From Mesodorylaimus sp. YZB2_4 (Eukaryota; Nematoda; Enoplea; Dorylaimida; Dorylaimidae), in NCBI GenBank assembly GCA_030248295.1, contig JASANH010000193.1, positions 620,001 through 684,000 on the forward strand: a stretch of 64,000 bases of DNA, in the 5' to 3' direction. Position 1 is the first letter of the stretch. Each line of letters begins with the position of its first letter. Position numbers and translations under genes: made by a program. Below the pieces are notes generated by a model, which saw nothing but the letters and a program-made list of their open reading frames with translations, did not search any database and was not told the DNA's origin. This document shows, one piece after another, positions 55,301-64,000 of this stretch.

Positions 55301-56168
55301 GAGTGTTCTAAGAGTCCTGGGGAACTTTGGATGTGAGAATTCAGTCTGGTCCAGAATATGCACATTGTGGGATCACTTTGAAGTCAATCTTACCTGAGTC
55401 GAGACATTTCTCAGACTCTGTTCTTTGTTGCAGGTGACCCTCCCTGGAGTCGGCATGGACGCATTGCGTTTATTCCTGACGTATTTGTTCGTCGATTCTG
55501 TGGTCTGCTGCGCTGGACGGTCTTGCCATTTGGTGGACTTTATGGAAGCGCTCGAGTTGGCGAACAGGTGGGCAGTGTTCGACGAGAAGCTGGGATACGG
55601 GGTACATTTTCTTGTCCATTTAAGGATGTGCATTTTGCGATTGGTAACTGTGATCGAAAGTGAAATCGTGAACGAGCTGGAAAGATTAGACGAGGCGCAA
55701 GAATTGAATATCGAAGAAGTATTGCAAATGCTGGAACCTGCTCAAGTATGTTTGGAAACGTTTTTTGACGAATCTCAATTGTGGTGGTCTTTGTTTACAC
55801 AGATGTGTAACGCTCAACAACTCGTCTCGTGGTGCTTCCATTATCTCTGTTGTAATTATTCTCGTGTTTGCGACCAGTGCGGCAAATTGTTGAAAGCCAT
55901 GTTGCCATCGAATCAAGAATATATCGCCAAGCATCGCTGGCCGCCCCTTTGGTATGGTTTGGGATGGGAGTGGCGATGGGATGATGTTGAACTGCTTTGC
56001 TTATTCAGGTATTTGAAGGAATACGATTGGCACGAGAAAATGATTCGCGAGGGACAAAAGGCCGCGGAACTAGCGGCTAATAAGCTCCTGAAACGTACGC
56101 GCACCACATCCGGGTGTCTGTGTTTCTCCACAAGAGCATCGGCTCGCATGCAGCATAATTCCATTTGA
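52376..56168 (+). CDS. RhoBTB: RhoBTB atypical Rho GTPase / CUL3 adaptor
   Basis: Ten exons (52376-52439, 52654-52775, 52836-52939, 53320-53520, 53574-53964, 54017-54166, 54217-54952, 55160-55278, 55434-55951, 56009-56168) give 854 aa; vertebrate RHOBTB1/2 have about 700. The GTPase domain has P-loop [30 protein letters not shown] in place of the usual DTAGQE (typical of RhoBTB), and CKNDLRY for the N/TKxD motif. A first BTB starts [17 protein letters not shown] and is split by a ~120-residue Ser/Asn/His-rich insert. The second BTB reads [18 protein letters not shown]. The C-terminus has [33 protein letters not shown] and a basic tail with a late Cys. The last intron (55952-56008, 57 nt) lacks stops and keeps frame; splicing restores WPPLWYLKE. 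The family delivers substrates to cullin-3 ligase. Confidence 0.92.
52951..53300 (+). repeat. family C element copy 5, RhoBTB intron 3, interrupted
   Basis: Left part GAGCTCCCTGGCTGGGAAAC and right part GTCAACCTGTAGGGTTGATG with TTTCAGCC are adjacent in other copies but here are separated by the foldback at 53013-53220. Confidence 0.7.
53013..53220. mobile_element. foldback (MITE-like) element nested in family C copy 5
   Basis: 208 nt, almost a perfect palindrome: it starts GACGGTGCCAGGATGGTTCT and ends with the reverse complement AGAACCATCCTGGCACCGTC; inner arms also pair (CCCACCCTCATTTCTCGAGC against its counterpart). No coding capacity. Confidence 0.8.
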
Positions 56169-57154
56169 ACAGTGCTAATAAGGATGGTGTACAGGTGATA
56201 TGGGTTGGTGATGTCTGCTGATTATTACATTTGCATATGAGTAAGATTGTAAAGTTGGTGCGGAATACGCATCACGTTGGTCTCAGGTTGGCAGTTGTGC
56301 GTACGCAATTAAGGTATGTCAGTCTTCTACGTGTTTCGAGAGAATGGGGAAGAAAGGTTCTATTTTGTTGCTGGCCAACAGACGGTTGCTGACAGCTGCT
56401 TCGAGTCGGGCCAATGAAAGAGGGGTCGGCCAAAAATACGCTCTTTGCTCATCGTCCTCTTCCAAACGATGGCGAGTTGGGACAGGGGTGCGTTGAAGCT
56501 TATGCGCAGCTGCTAATGCTGCTAGTCGGGATTTCGCCCGAGGCCGTTGCTAATTCCAAGACGCATTGGTTGGTGCCACCTGAAGGCGCAGTGTAGCCAG
56601 AAGAGGCTGAGGCATGCGCGCAAAAACTTATTACCCGGAGTGGCAGGGTAAGAATAGGAGGAAGGAGAGGAGGGGAATATCGAGATCGTGGTCGTCGCGT
56701 GAACCTGGTCGAGCGAGTGAGATGATAAGGGAGAGAAATGAGGAACTGGGAGATGCATTGTTGGGGTGGTGGTGATGGATTCGAAAGCAGGGCTAGCCTT
56801 CTCGAATCGATCTTGTATTTTTTGGTTGGTTTTCTATGTCTAGCTAACACATTGAGTGGCTTTTCGTGAACCGCAGACCGCCCGGGTGCACGCGGCAGAC
56901 GACTCCCGCTCTTTAGAAAGTTGGTTGTGAGTTGAAAGTGGAAGATCTTGAAAGATACTCGTGACTGGATCTTTTCAAACAGTGGCTAGCATGTGCGTAG
57001 TGGTGGATGTTAGCTGGCAGTCAAAGCACTCGAAGCCATCATCAAACGGAAATTGAGTATTTTCTACCTTTCAGCCTGCCTGCCGTCCCAAAAACGCTCA
57101 TTGGCCCTTTGATAGTGGTTTGGATAAGATAGATTGTATCCCCTTAGTGCGAAT
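56169..57154. other. spacer after RhoBTB
   Basis: No gene or repeat recognised. The short frames at 56414-56596 and 56500-56850 have no supporting motif. Confidence 0.4.
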
Positions 57155-59502
57155 ATGTCAGACGCGGCCGAAGAGGAAGTGATCGAGGAGGAGATCGTGG
57201 AGGAGAGCGAGGATGGTGCCCCAGTGGAATCGGCGGGCGAGGACGTGAAAGCGCTGGCATCGGCCGTCGCAGCCAAGGCCACCGAAGACGCCTTTATAGA
57301 AATACCCGTTATGGCGGCTGGAGGCGACGAAGATGGGGCAAAAGAGGACGAGAAGACCGAGGATCAAGTGACAGAGATCGAAGAGGACAAACAAAACATG
57401 GGGCCCAGGCAAGCATCGTTGGACGAGTTTAGGGACATTCCCATCGAGTCCGACGAAGGGCCGACATCACACGCCGAAGAGGAGTCCATCGTCGAGGCAT
57501 CCGTCGTCGAGGACATTGAACCCGAGCCTCCGGCGCAGGAGGCGGTAAAGGAGCCGTCACCACCGCCGGAGTCGTCGTCGCCGACGGGCGCTCGCAAGAA
57601 AGTGACCATCGAGGAGTCACCACCAGCTTCGCCCAAAAGAGAACACTCCGGGTCGCCCACTCGAAAAGAACCCTCGTGGTAAGCCGCATGCTCTCCTTAT
57701 GACATGCTTGTGTCGAGCTGTGCTTTGTGTAAAGGTGGAAGAAAAGTAAGCAACCGGAAGAAGAGATCGTCGAAGCGGAAAGTGTCGAGGAGCAAAAATC
57801 GAAATCGGAGGAACAGCCACCTCCCGCACCCGAACCAGTTGCTGAGGAAGAACCTGCACCTAAACCTGAGCCTGCTCCAGAACCAGAGCCAGAGGAACCA
57901 GCGAAAGAAGAATCAGTTCACGAGGAGCCACCAAAACCAGAGCAACAGGAATTTTATGAAGTACCTGTGGTCACTGAGGAACCAGCACCGACTGAAGAAG
58001 AGCAGTCGACGGTGGTCGTGGAGCAAGTTGAGGAGGCCAAACCTGAACCAGTGAAAGAAAAGGAACCAGAACCAGAAAGAGCGGCTGCATCGCCTCCTGC
58101 AGAACGTCAGGCACGCTTTGACAAAGTCGAAGAGGTAAATTATGACCGTGGAATAGAATAGGGTAGAGGATTAGTGAATCGAGCAGCCGTCAATCCCCCC
58201 CGCCTCACAGCCTGCAGCTGGGAGCGTACCCGCTTCGGCTACGACCTATGTCGAAAGACTTAAAAGGGCCAGTGGTCCCTCCCATCATACAAATTGGTGG
58301 CCAGCTGCCTTTTGACTAACAGCTCTTTTCAGGACCGTTCTGCCCGCGCAGTCCTTGCTGCAGAAGCTACTCTGCCGACCCCGACACCCATCGCTCGCAC
58401 ACCCACCTACATCACCTACTCGTCGTGGGCACCGGCGTCCGATTACCGCTCGACATATATCCCGACTTACAGTTCCTACGTTCGCCCATCTTCGTATTAT
58501 CAGAGCGAGTACACGACCCCGTACACTCGCCCGGCCAGCCAGTATCTCCGAACTTTCGACAACTACGTCCGCACCGGAGCATTTGGTCAGAGTTCATACG
58601 CGGCTGATCGATTGCGAACGCGATCTCGAAGCAGGGACAGAAGCGGTTACAGTCGAGCGGGCTATTACACACCCCCGCCGCTGCGAAGAAATCGAGAATA
58701 TTCGTTGCCCTCGCGATACGCACAGGCCAGTGGACCCCCATCAGCCGCCCCATCCAGATCGGGATCTTTCGTGAATTTCATGGATTACATCGTGACTACT
58801 GATCGTAATATGAGGAGGAGTGCCAGCCGATCGAGCAGCATATCCGAGGATCTGGCACCTCTGAGTCGAAGCTCGTGAGTACCTAATCAACCCTGACATC
58901 TGCCGCTTGGTGATGACTCACTTGTTTAGGTCGCGAGTCACCCTGCCAACTCCTGCCGATAGTATAAACCACTGGTACAGCAAGCAGATCGCTCATGTGG
59001 ATAACTACGTCAAGAGACTCAATAACGTATATGACAACAACGTGTACGGATACTACTCCACCTACAACACGTCAAGGCCATTCACTGGATATCTCACGGT
59101 GAGCACACAGCACTGGACTGACAGGGAAAGGTCCACTGGACAGATGGCACTGTCCAAGAAGGACCAGCTCATCTCATGGCCTAGTGGGTCCAGGCGACTG
59201 CCTCACGCTAGGTGCGCACTTAGGGGGTTCGACTCCCGGCCAGGTAAACATGATTGTCAAATGGATGCGCCTTAGCCCTCGAGCACGCTGCGTGCTGGAC
59301 CTGATAGCCACTACCATAACCATCCCTCTTTCAGGCTGGTCTGGGCGACCACTCGACGTACAGTCGCTCAATTCGCGGACATTCATCGGACTTGGAACGA
59401 CGTCTGGGCACGCACAAGACATATTTGCGAGCCTATGAGTTGACCAGACTGCCCAAAACGGCAGCCCACCTGACCACCATGAAGAGAAGCATATTCTGGT
59501 AG
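57155..59502 (+). CDS. unrecognised 600-aa acidic, then Tyr/Arg-rich protein
   Basis: Exons 57155-57678, 57735-58134, 58333-58874, 58930-59098 and 59335-59502 join to 600 aa. The first ~310 residues are very acidic and Pro-rich (SDAAEEEVIEEEIVEES at the start, PEP and PKPEP repeats later) and probably disordered. Residues ~310-490 change abruptly to Tyr/Ser/Arg/Thr/Pro (YSSYVRPSSYYQSEYTTPYT, RLRTRSRSRDRSGYSRAGYY). The last ~115 are more ordered (INHWYSKQIAHVDNYVKRLN, SDLERRLGTHKTYLRAYELT) and end RSIFW. The composition recalls filament-associated muscle or cytoskeletal proteins, but I cannot name a family. The acceptor of exon 2 (GTGTAAAG) is weak; frame and the SWWKK join support it. Intron 4 carries a SINE-A copy. 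Confidence 0.72.
59170..59299 (+). repeat. SINE-A copy 4, in intron 4 of the 57155 gene
   Basis: ATCTCATGGCCTAGTGGGTC head, CTGCCTCACGCTAGGTGCGC, B-box GGGTTCGACTCCCGG, then CCTTAGCCCTCGAGCACGCT. It ends just upstream of the intron's acceptor. Confidence 0.75.
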
Positions 59503-60016
59503 GCACAGGCCCTTGATCGAGCGTCACTTGATTTCTTGGTACCCCTAGTGAAAAGTGTATCGAAGACAGGTAGCTGCTTTGCGAATGCGATAGTTGCTTT
59601 GGGTCTAGTTTCGACTGTTAGCAATGGCTAGCTCGTTTGCCCATGTCTTACTGTGCATTTCGAAAGTGGCCCAGTGCCACTCTGTACGCGACCTTATCCT
59701 GTGCCCGTGTGCATTGGCCAGTGACTAGAAGGAGGTGTATAGCCCAGCCGTGGACTAGGTCAGGCCTGCTTGCGATTAGGATGTGCAATGTGCATAGTGC
59801 TGTGTTTGGGATCTTCTCGACTGTTGCCACGTCGTCCGTACTCGACGACGAGAGCGTGCATTTGGGGCATTTTACTTCAGTGAATCCATATTATTTATTC
59901 CTACAGCTTTTGTTCTCAGTAAAGAATAGTGACTGAGCAGAGCCACCAGGGGCCACTAAAGAAACTAGTCTGATGAACAGATCACTACGAGTAGAGACAG
60001 GTACTGTAGTTATTTT
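59503..60016. other. spacer between convergent genes
   Basis: 3' flanks of the 57155 gene and ADO. Nothing else recognised. Confidence 0.4.
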
Positions 60017-60946
60017 TTAAAAGTTTTTTTTGGCAAAATCTCGCAGCTCGGTCTCCGTCATTGATTTGATCATGGGTCCACGGTAAGCAACGGTATCGCA
60101 GAAATATGTGCGTGGCGGAGGTATGCGAATTAACCAGCCGACATTGACTTTGGAGGATTGCGAGGATGACGCGGGGGATGGCTGCCGCGGAAGAGACGAA
60201 GTTACATCAGACTTACCATCATTCTCCTCCTCGTTCAAAAAATGTCGTAATACCGAAATTGTAGATGCAGAAGCCGGAACATATAACGCTTCTTTAGGCT
60301 CTAGTGTCTGGAAATAGTGACAATCGCGGTTGGGAATGGATGGATAGTACGGAGGCGTGAGGATATCGACGAAAGCGGCGTCGTCGTTCAAAGCTTGCAC
60401 ACGATGTATATTATACTCAGTCGGTGTAAGGACAGTCGGCGGGTCATTCGCGGTCAAGATTCGTTCGTCGTGTTGGATAACTGGGAGAACGAGTTGTTCT
60501 TCGTATCGGTTGACGCTCTGCTTGAATAACTTTCCGATCCGTTTCCCATCACTTTTCGTCTTCCATTCCTCCATCAACTGCGCTCGTTGCAGTTCCGTCA
60601 AATAAGAATAGCTGACGATACGTACTTGACCATGGATCACTTTCAAAATACCGACCATGTTTGGATGATCGTGCAGGGGAATTTCGCGACGACCGCGAAC
60701 CGTGAACACGCTAGCACTGATGTGCTCATTTTCGTAGATTTCCATAAAGCTACACGGGGCAAAATGCGAGTACGTATTTAAGAATACTTCCTCCAAATTG
60801 TACGTCAGATCATTCGCCTTTAATCGGGAAACTAATTCGAATAGCTCTCGGAATTCTTTCGATTGAGGCAGGACTAGCGGTTTAGCGCCAGTGCGACTCA
60901 ATGCGAAAACCATCGCTTTGTTGATCACTTGCTGAATGAGAGTCAT
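60017..60946 (-). CDS. ADO: 2-aminoethanethiol (cysteamine) dioxygenase ADO
   Basis: Single exon, 309 aa (human 270). The cupin core has IPLHDHPNMVGILKV with iron ligands His92 and His94, and the third ligand in NIHRVQ (His181). MEIYENEHISASVF, AFVDILTPPYYPS and DCHYFQ match the family closely. ADO oxidises cysteamine to hypotaurine and the N-terminal Cys of regulatory proteins in an oxygen-dependent way, feeding the Arg/N-degron pathway; cytosolic. Compared with human ADO this protein has an extra Ser/Glu-rich insert near residues 240-265 and a C-terminal extension (KSMTETELRDFAKK) after YRGPM, where the human protein ends. Start at 60946 chosen as the first Met; a second Met lies at residue 12. 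All catalytic residues are present. Confidence 0.9.
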   Translation of the reverse strand: MTLIQQVINKAMVFALSRTGAKPLVLPQSKEFRELFELVSRLKANDLTYNLEEVFLNTYSHFAPCSFMEIYENEHISASVFTVRGRREIPLHDHPNMVGILKVIHGQVRIVSYSYLTELQRAQLMEEWKTKSDGKRIGKLFKQSVNRYEEQLVLPVIQHDERILTANDPPTVLTPTEYNIHRVQALNDDAAFVDILTPPYYPSIPNRDCHYFQTLEPKEALYVPASASTISVLRHFLNEEENDGKSDVTSSLPRQPSPASSSQSSKVNVGWLIRIPPPRTYFCDTVAYRGPMIKSMTETELRDFAKKNF

Positions 60947-61745
60947 TGCGCCAATGAACGAGAAAACTCAAACTGAACACTCGAAATTCTTCGATAATGC
61001 CTGCCAGATCGTATCCGACCGACCGACCAAATGGTTGCGAAAAAATCACGTAGCAGCCGATAATTAAGATTTGATATAAAAGAAGTCAATTTATGCGGGA
61101 AATTTGAATTTAAAAAGGTTAGATAATATTGGTCGTCAAAACACTCTGGCGGCCTCGTCAGTCACTAAATAATGTTTTGTTGTTTTTATTGACCACAAGC
61201 AAAAATATCATTGTTATGACATTTAATATATCAACGAGTACAGTACTGATAACATGTGACAACTTTGGGATCAGTATTCGGCCGTGTCTGAAAGCAAGGG
61301 ATCTCGTATGAGTATGCATGTCATCGGCACGGAAATGAGCAGTCAGGCAGACACGGCGCTTAGTTAGGCGTGTATGTCTGTCCTGTCAGGGAGACAGGGG
61401 ATACGTGCATCTCGTATATTATGCAAATCAGATCGGTGTTAGGCCATACTATATACCTGAATCCAGACTTCCCAAGAAGGACTTTTCAGGGGGCGGTAGG
61501 CGTTTTATTCTTCTCAGCGATGTGAAATCGAACGAAGCCGAGTCAGTGGAATTCCACGCTGAAAAAGAAATTGTCACTCGTGCTCTAGGCCTTGATAAGC
61601 TGTTCCGACTAACTGAATCCTCTGGCCAATGCTGAAGGCTTATTCTTGAGATAAAGGTCGTCATCGAAATCATCTTCATCCCCCAGAGGGTGATGGCCAT
61701 GGCTATCTTGTTTCATGCTGCACAGGCCTGAAAAATGGACACTAG
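60947..61745. other. spacer upstream of ADO
   Basis: Nothing supportable; a 76-codon frame at 61405-61635 lacks a real ATG start and motif. Confidence 0.4.
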
Positions 61746-61898
61746 CCCCCGGGTCGTACCCTGGCGGGTTAAGGCATCTGCCTTTCACACTGAGTGCGCA
61801 CTTGAAGGGGGGGTCGACTCCCGCTTGGGTAAGCAATAATTGCAAATGTTCGTGCGCTGTATGGTGGCTATGGAAAATAAACTACGACATGACATGAG
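61746..61898 (+). repeat. SINE-A copy 5
   Basis: CCCGGGTCGTACCCTGGCGG head, AAGGCATCTGCCTTTCACAC, B-box GGTCGACTCCCG, body with GTGCGCTGTATGGTGGCTA, and a GACATGACATG tail. Confidence 0.8.
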
Positions 61899-62156
61899 CG
61901 CTGGTCGAATAGTATCAGGTGGAGGCGTGACAAAAGGGAGAGAAGCACTTTAAGCGTAGGAGAACAGCAGACGAAGAGGACAACGTGACCCACTGTAGAT
62001 GCGCATCGCTTTTTGAGATGCATGTAACTAACGACGGAAGAATGGGGTGTGGTCAGCACTTACTTTTTCTAATTGGCTTCGACGGAGGCCGCCAGCCCTC
62101 CTCCCTAAAGGAGCAATTCCAATGAACTTTGTAAAATAACATCCAACTGCCCTGTC

Positions 62157-62501
62157 TTACTGTGCCAGCCCGTCTATACGACTGTTGGACCGAGATCCAA
62201 AACTGTGCAGGCTGCCAACACGTTCAGGTACGGGAGACCGCTTCACTTCTTGATATTGTGTCTGCAGTTCGAGGAGGCTTCGTTGTTCCCTGCTAGAAGA
62301 GGAACTGGTCAGTCGACTGGTGGACACTGATAGTCTCTTGGCAGCAGCGATAATACTGTCCAGTGTGGTCAATGGTTCGTCTTTTTCTTCGTCATCGGAT
62401 GGTGGATCGGGCGAGAAAGAAGTTTGGCGATCATTGAACTCACTTTTTTCGTGATCGGATTGTTTGTGTGTATCTTTTCTTTTCCGCCTGAAGAGAACCA
62501 T
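62157..62501 (-). CDS. possible small protein or terminal exon, unrecognised
   Basis: An open frame of 114 codons from Met 62501. Basic start (LFRRKRKDTHKQ), then acidic/Ser-rich (SDDEEKDEPLTTLDS), a helical piece (IIAAAKRLSVSTSRL) and a Ser/Arg tail. A CTCTTCAG acceptor lies 11 nt past the Met, so this may be a last exon rather than a gene. Weak evidence. Confidence 0.3.
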   Translation of the reverse strand: MVLFRRKRKDTHKQSDHEKSEFNDRQTSFSPDPPSDDEEKDEPLTTLDSIIAAAKRLSVSTSRLTSSSSSREQRSLLELQTQYQEVKRSPVPERVGSLHSFGSRSNSRIDGLAQ

Positions 62502-62824
62502 GCTGGTATGAGGATAGCGAAATACAATAAACCATGTGCACTTGAGGTCTGCCCACACATTGCGAGGGTATGCGGGATCTGCTGTCATCACATTACCCAG
62601 GCTCCTGGCGATCAAATTAGGTTAATTAAGTTAGCCAGGCAGAAATTTGAGCGCAGGAACCCACAGCCGGCCGCTTACATGCCGAGAGTCTGGGTGGTAC
62701 AGGTGGCTAGCAAGATTGGACCAGAATGCCACAGGCGCAGTTTCGAATCTCAAGTTTTGTATGGGCCTCGTCCTATTTCAGGTAAACCTCGTCTCTGCGC
62801 CCAGCACCAAGACTCTATCAGCCC

Positions 62825-63624
62825 CTACTCATAATCAGGTAGACTCTTCCAATCCTCCTCGCGTTGTCGTATCTTCTTGTATCCCCCTTCCACACTTCTG
62901 GTCCTGTCGTAAGTCGACACGTGGTTTTCCCTTTGGAAGAGATTACGCATATTCGTTTTTCGTAAATTTGCCGTTAATCCATTGGATGAAGAATGTTGAC
63001 CGTTCTCGGGCGACGAACTTCTGCTGTGATGACTAAAATAGTGATGCGCATCGCCCAGCGTCTCGTCCAGTATCTCCCATTCGTCGACTACAAAAAAGCT
63101 CGTTCGTCCTCAAGCCCATTTCCAAATAGAAGGGGCGTTACCGATTTGGGTTGTGTGGGCTGTCCTGTCAGTGTTGGTCTTCCCCGCTGATAGTAAATCC
63201 GTATTTTGTCGACCAACCGATGCCAGGCTTTTGGCTATGCTTTTGTCGGAACCCCAATTCGGCGAAGCTTAAAGAGCTTTTTAGGTTTCCTGGACTTACC
63301 TTTATAAGCCGAGGGCTCACCTGTTTTTTTAATTTTAGTGTCATTTCTAACATCGTTATGCCCGCGGTTCACTTCTTTGATGGGGCGATAAGTTTCGTGA
63401 GATCGTGATTTAGTATGGGCTCTCAAAGCGGCGTACATGCTGACTAGCTGGCCAGCGAATGCGACTGTTGATGTTACGAGCGCGAGGATTAAATGAGCAG
63501 AATGTTCTAGACTGCTTGATATTTTCACTTTCACCTGATCGAAAGCACCACACTTGACGCACGTCGTCCTATCTCGTATTAGCCGTCGAGCTCGAGCGTG
63601 AGTCCTTGTGGGCAGTCTTTGTGA
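62825..63624 (-). CDS. partial gene for a single-pass membrane protein, unrecognised
   Basis: Two exons can be joined: one open from 63624 down to 63300 (donor G|GTAAGT) and 63087-62825 (acceptor TTTTTTGTAG), ending at TAG 62827-62825. The first carries a basic stretch (THARARRLIRDR), a C-x2-C pair in TTCVKCGAF, and a clear membrane segment (LILALVTSTVAFAGQLVSMY). The second encodes a polar tail (VDEWEILDETLGDAHHYF, later EEDWKSLPDYE at the end). No start codon is visible, so the 5' part lies upstream, at or beyond the window end. Exon phases agree. No family recognised. Confidence 0.5.
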
Positions 63625-64000
63625 TCAACCTATTTGTCGTCTTGTAGGCGTAAATAAGTTATTTCGCATGGAAAGATCAATTTTTGCATGACTGAGGAAA
63701 TACGGGTTGGCAAGGTGCTCGCTTGGTTGTCAAGGAGTCTAAGCCACATTGCCCCTCGAGGACGATGTCAATCTTAGAGATGTACGAGGACGAGATTACA
63801 GGATTCGTGTTCAAGATATGTGTTGAAGAAAGTGTAGGTGTGTAAGCAGGGGTGGTCCTGGTTGGTCATTGGTGTTTTGTGCGGAGATGACGGCTCAAGG
63901 CCGAGCTAATACAGGCACGGAGCGACACGAGACCCGTCCATTTGTCAAAACAGAACGATGTCATGTATTGTACCAAGACGTGTACCATGTTTGTGTCTTG
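63625..64000. other. window end, no further exon recognised
   Basis: Would contain 5' exons of the minus-strand membrane-protein gene if it extends this way; none could be chosen with confidence. Confidence 0.3.

Noticed and set aside
55585-55660. Extra intron in RhoBTB exon 9
   Set aside because: GTACAT...TTTAAG would be about 23 nt, too short, and the frame is open; left unspliced although the local match to homologs is weak.
61405-61635. 76-codon plus-strand frame with an aligned-looking end
   Set aside because: Starts with GTG, no acceptor or motif; partners not found.

Overview
The window is animal nuclear DNA. Genes are split by short spliceosomal introns (mostly 50-70 nt, GT-AG with TTTTAG or TTTCAG acceptors), products are typically metazoan (RBM4/Lark, VPS18, RhoBTB, CAT-type SLC7A, YEATS4, a rhodopsin-family GPCR), and transposon types are animal ones (BEL/Pao, Ty3/gypsy, Helitron, tRNA-derived SINEs). 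Compact genes suggest a small invertebrate, perhaps an ecdysozoan. I cannot place it to phylum from the sequence alone.

Left third (1-23.5 kb) is gene rich. A probable mitochondrial ribosomal protein L10 gene (-) sits head to head with a Lark/RBM4 RNA-binding gene (+). Lark converges on an intronless neuropeptide-type GPCR (-). Then follow DJ-1/PARK7 (+), YEATS4/GAS41 (+), two tandem CAT-type cationic amino acid transporters (+) whose internal exons 2-11 have identical lengths, and a GC-rich five-exon gene of unknown function (+).

Middle (23.5-45 kb) is a repeat island: a TGATCAG-rich minisatellite; a BEL/Pao LTR element with recognisable target-site duplication, internal deletions and a large inverted arm; a decayed autonomous Helitron (Rep plus PIF1-type helicase); a decayed Ty3/gypsy pol; and a satellite array with a ~320-bp higher-order period made of ~67-bp monomers that reverses orientation once.

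Right third (45-64 kb) returns to host genes: VPS18 (23 exons, one GC-AG intron), RhoBTB (10 exons), an acidic/Pro-rich to Tyr/Arg-rich 600-aa protein I do not recognise, cysteamine dioxygenase ADO (-, intronless), and pieces of a possible membrane-protein gene (-) running to the window end.

Three families of short non-autonomous elements are scattered through introns and spacers: SINE-A (tRNA-like head, ACATG-type tail), SINE-B (tRNA-like head, often as inverted pairs) and family C (no obvious tRNA head). One family C copy in a RhoBTB intron carries a 208-bp foldback element nested inside it. Exon joins below were made by hand and checked for frame: Lark 336, DJ-1 191, YEATS4 252, CAT2 667, VPS18 965, RhoBTB 854 aa.
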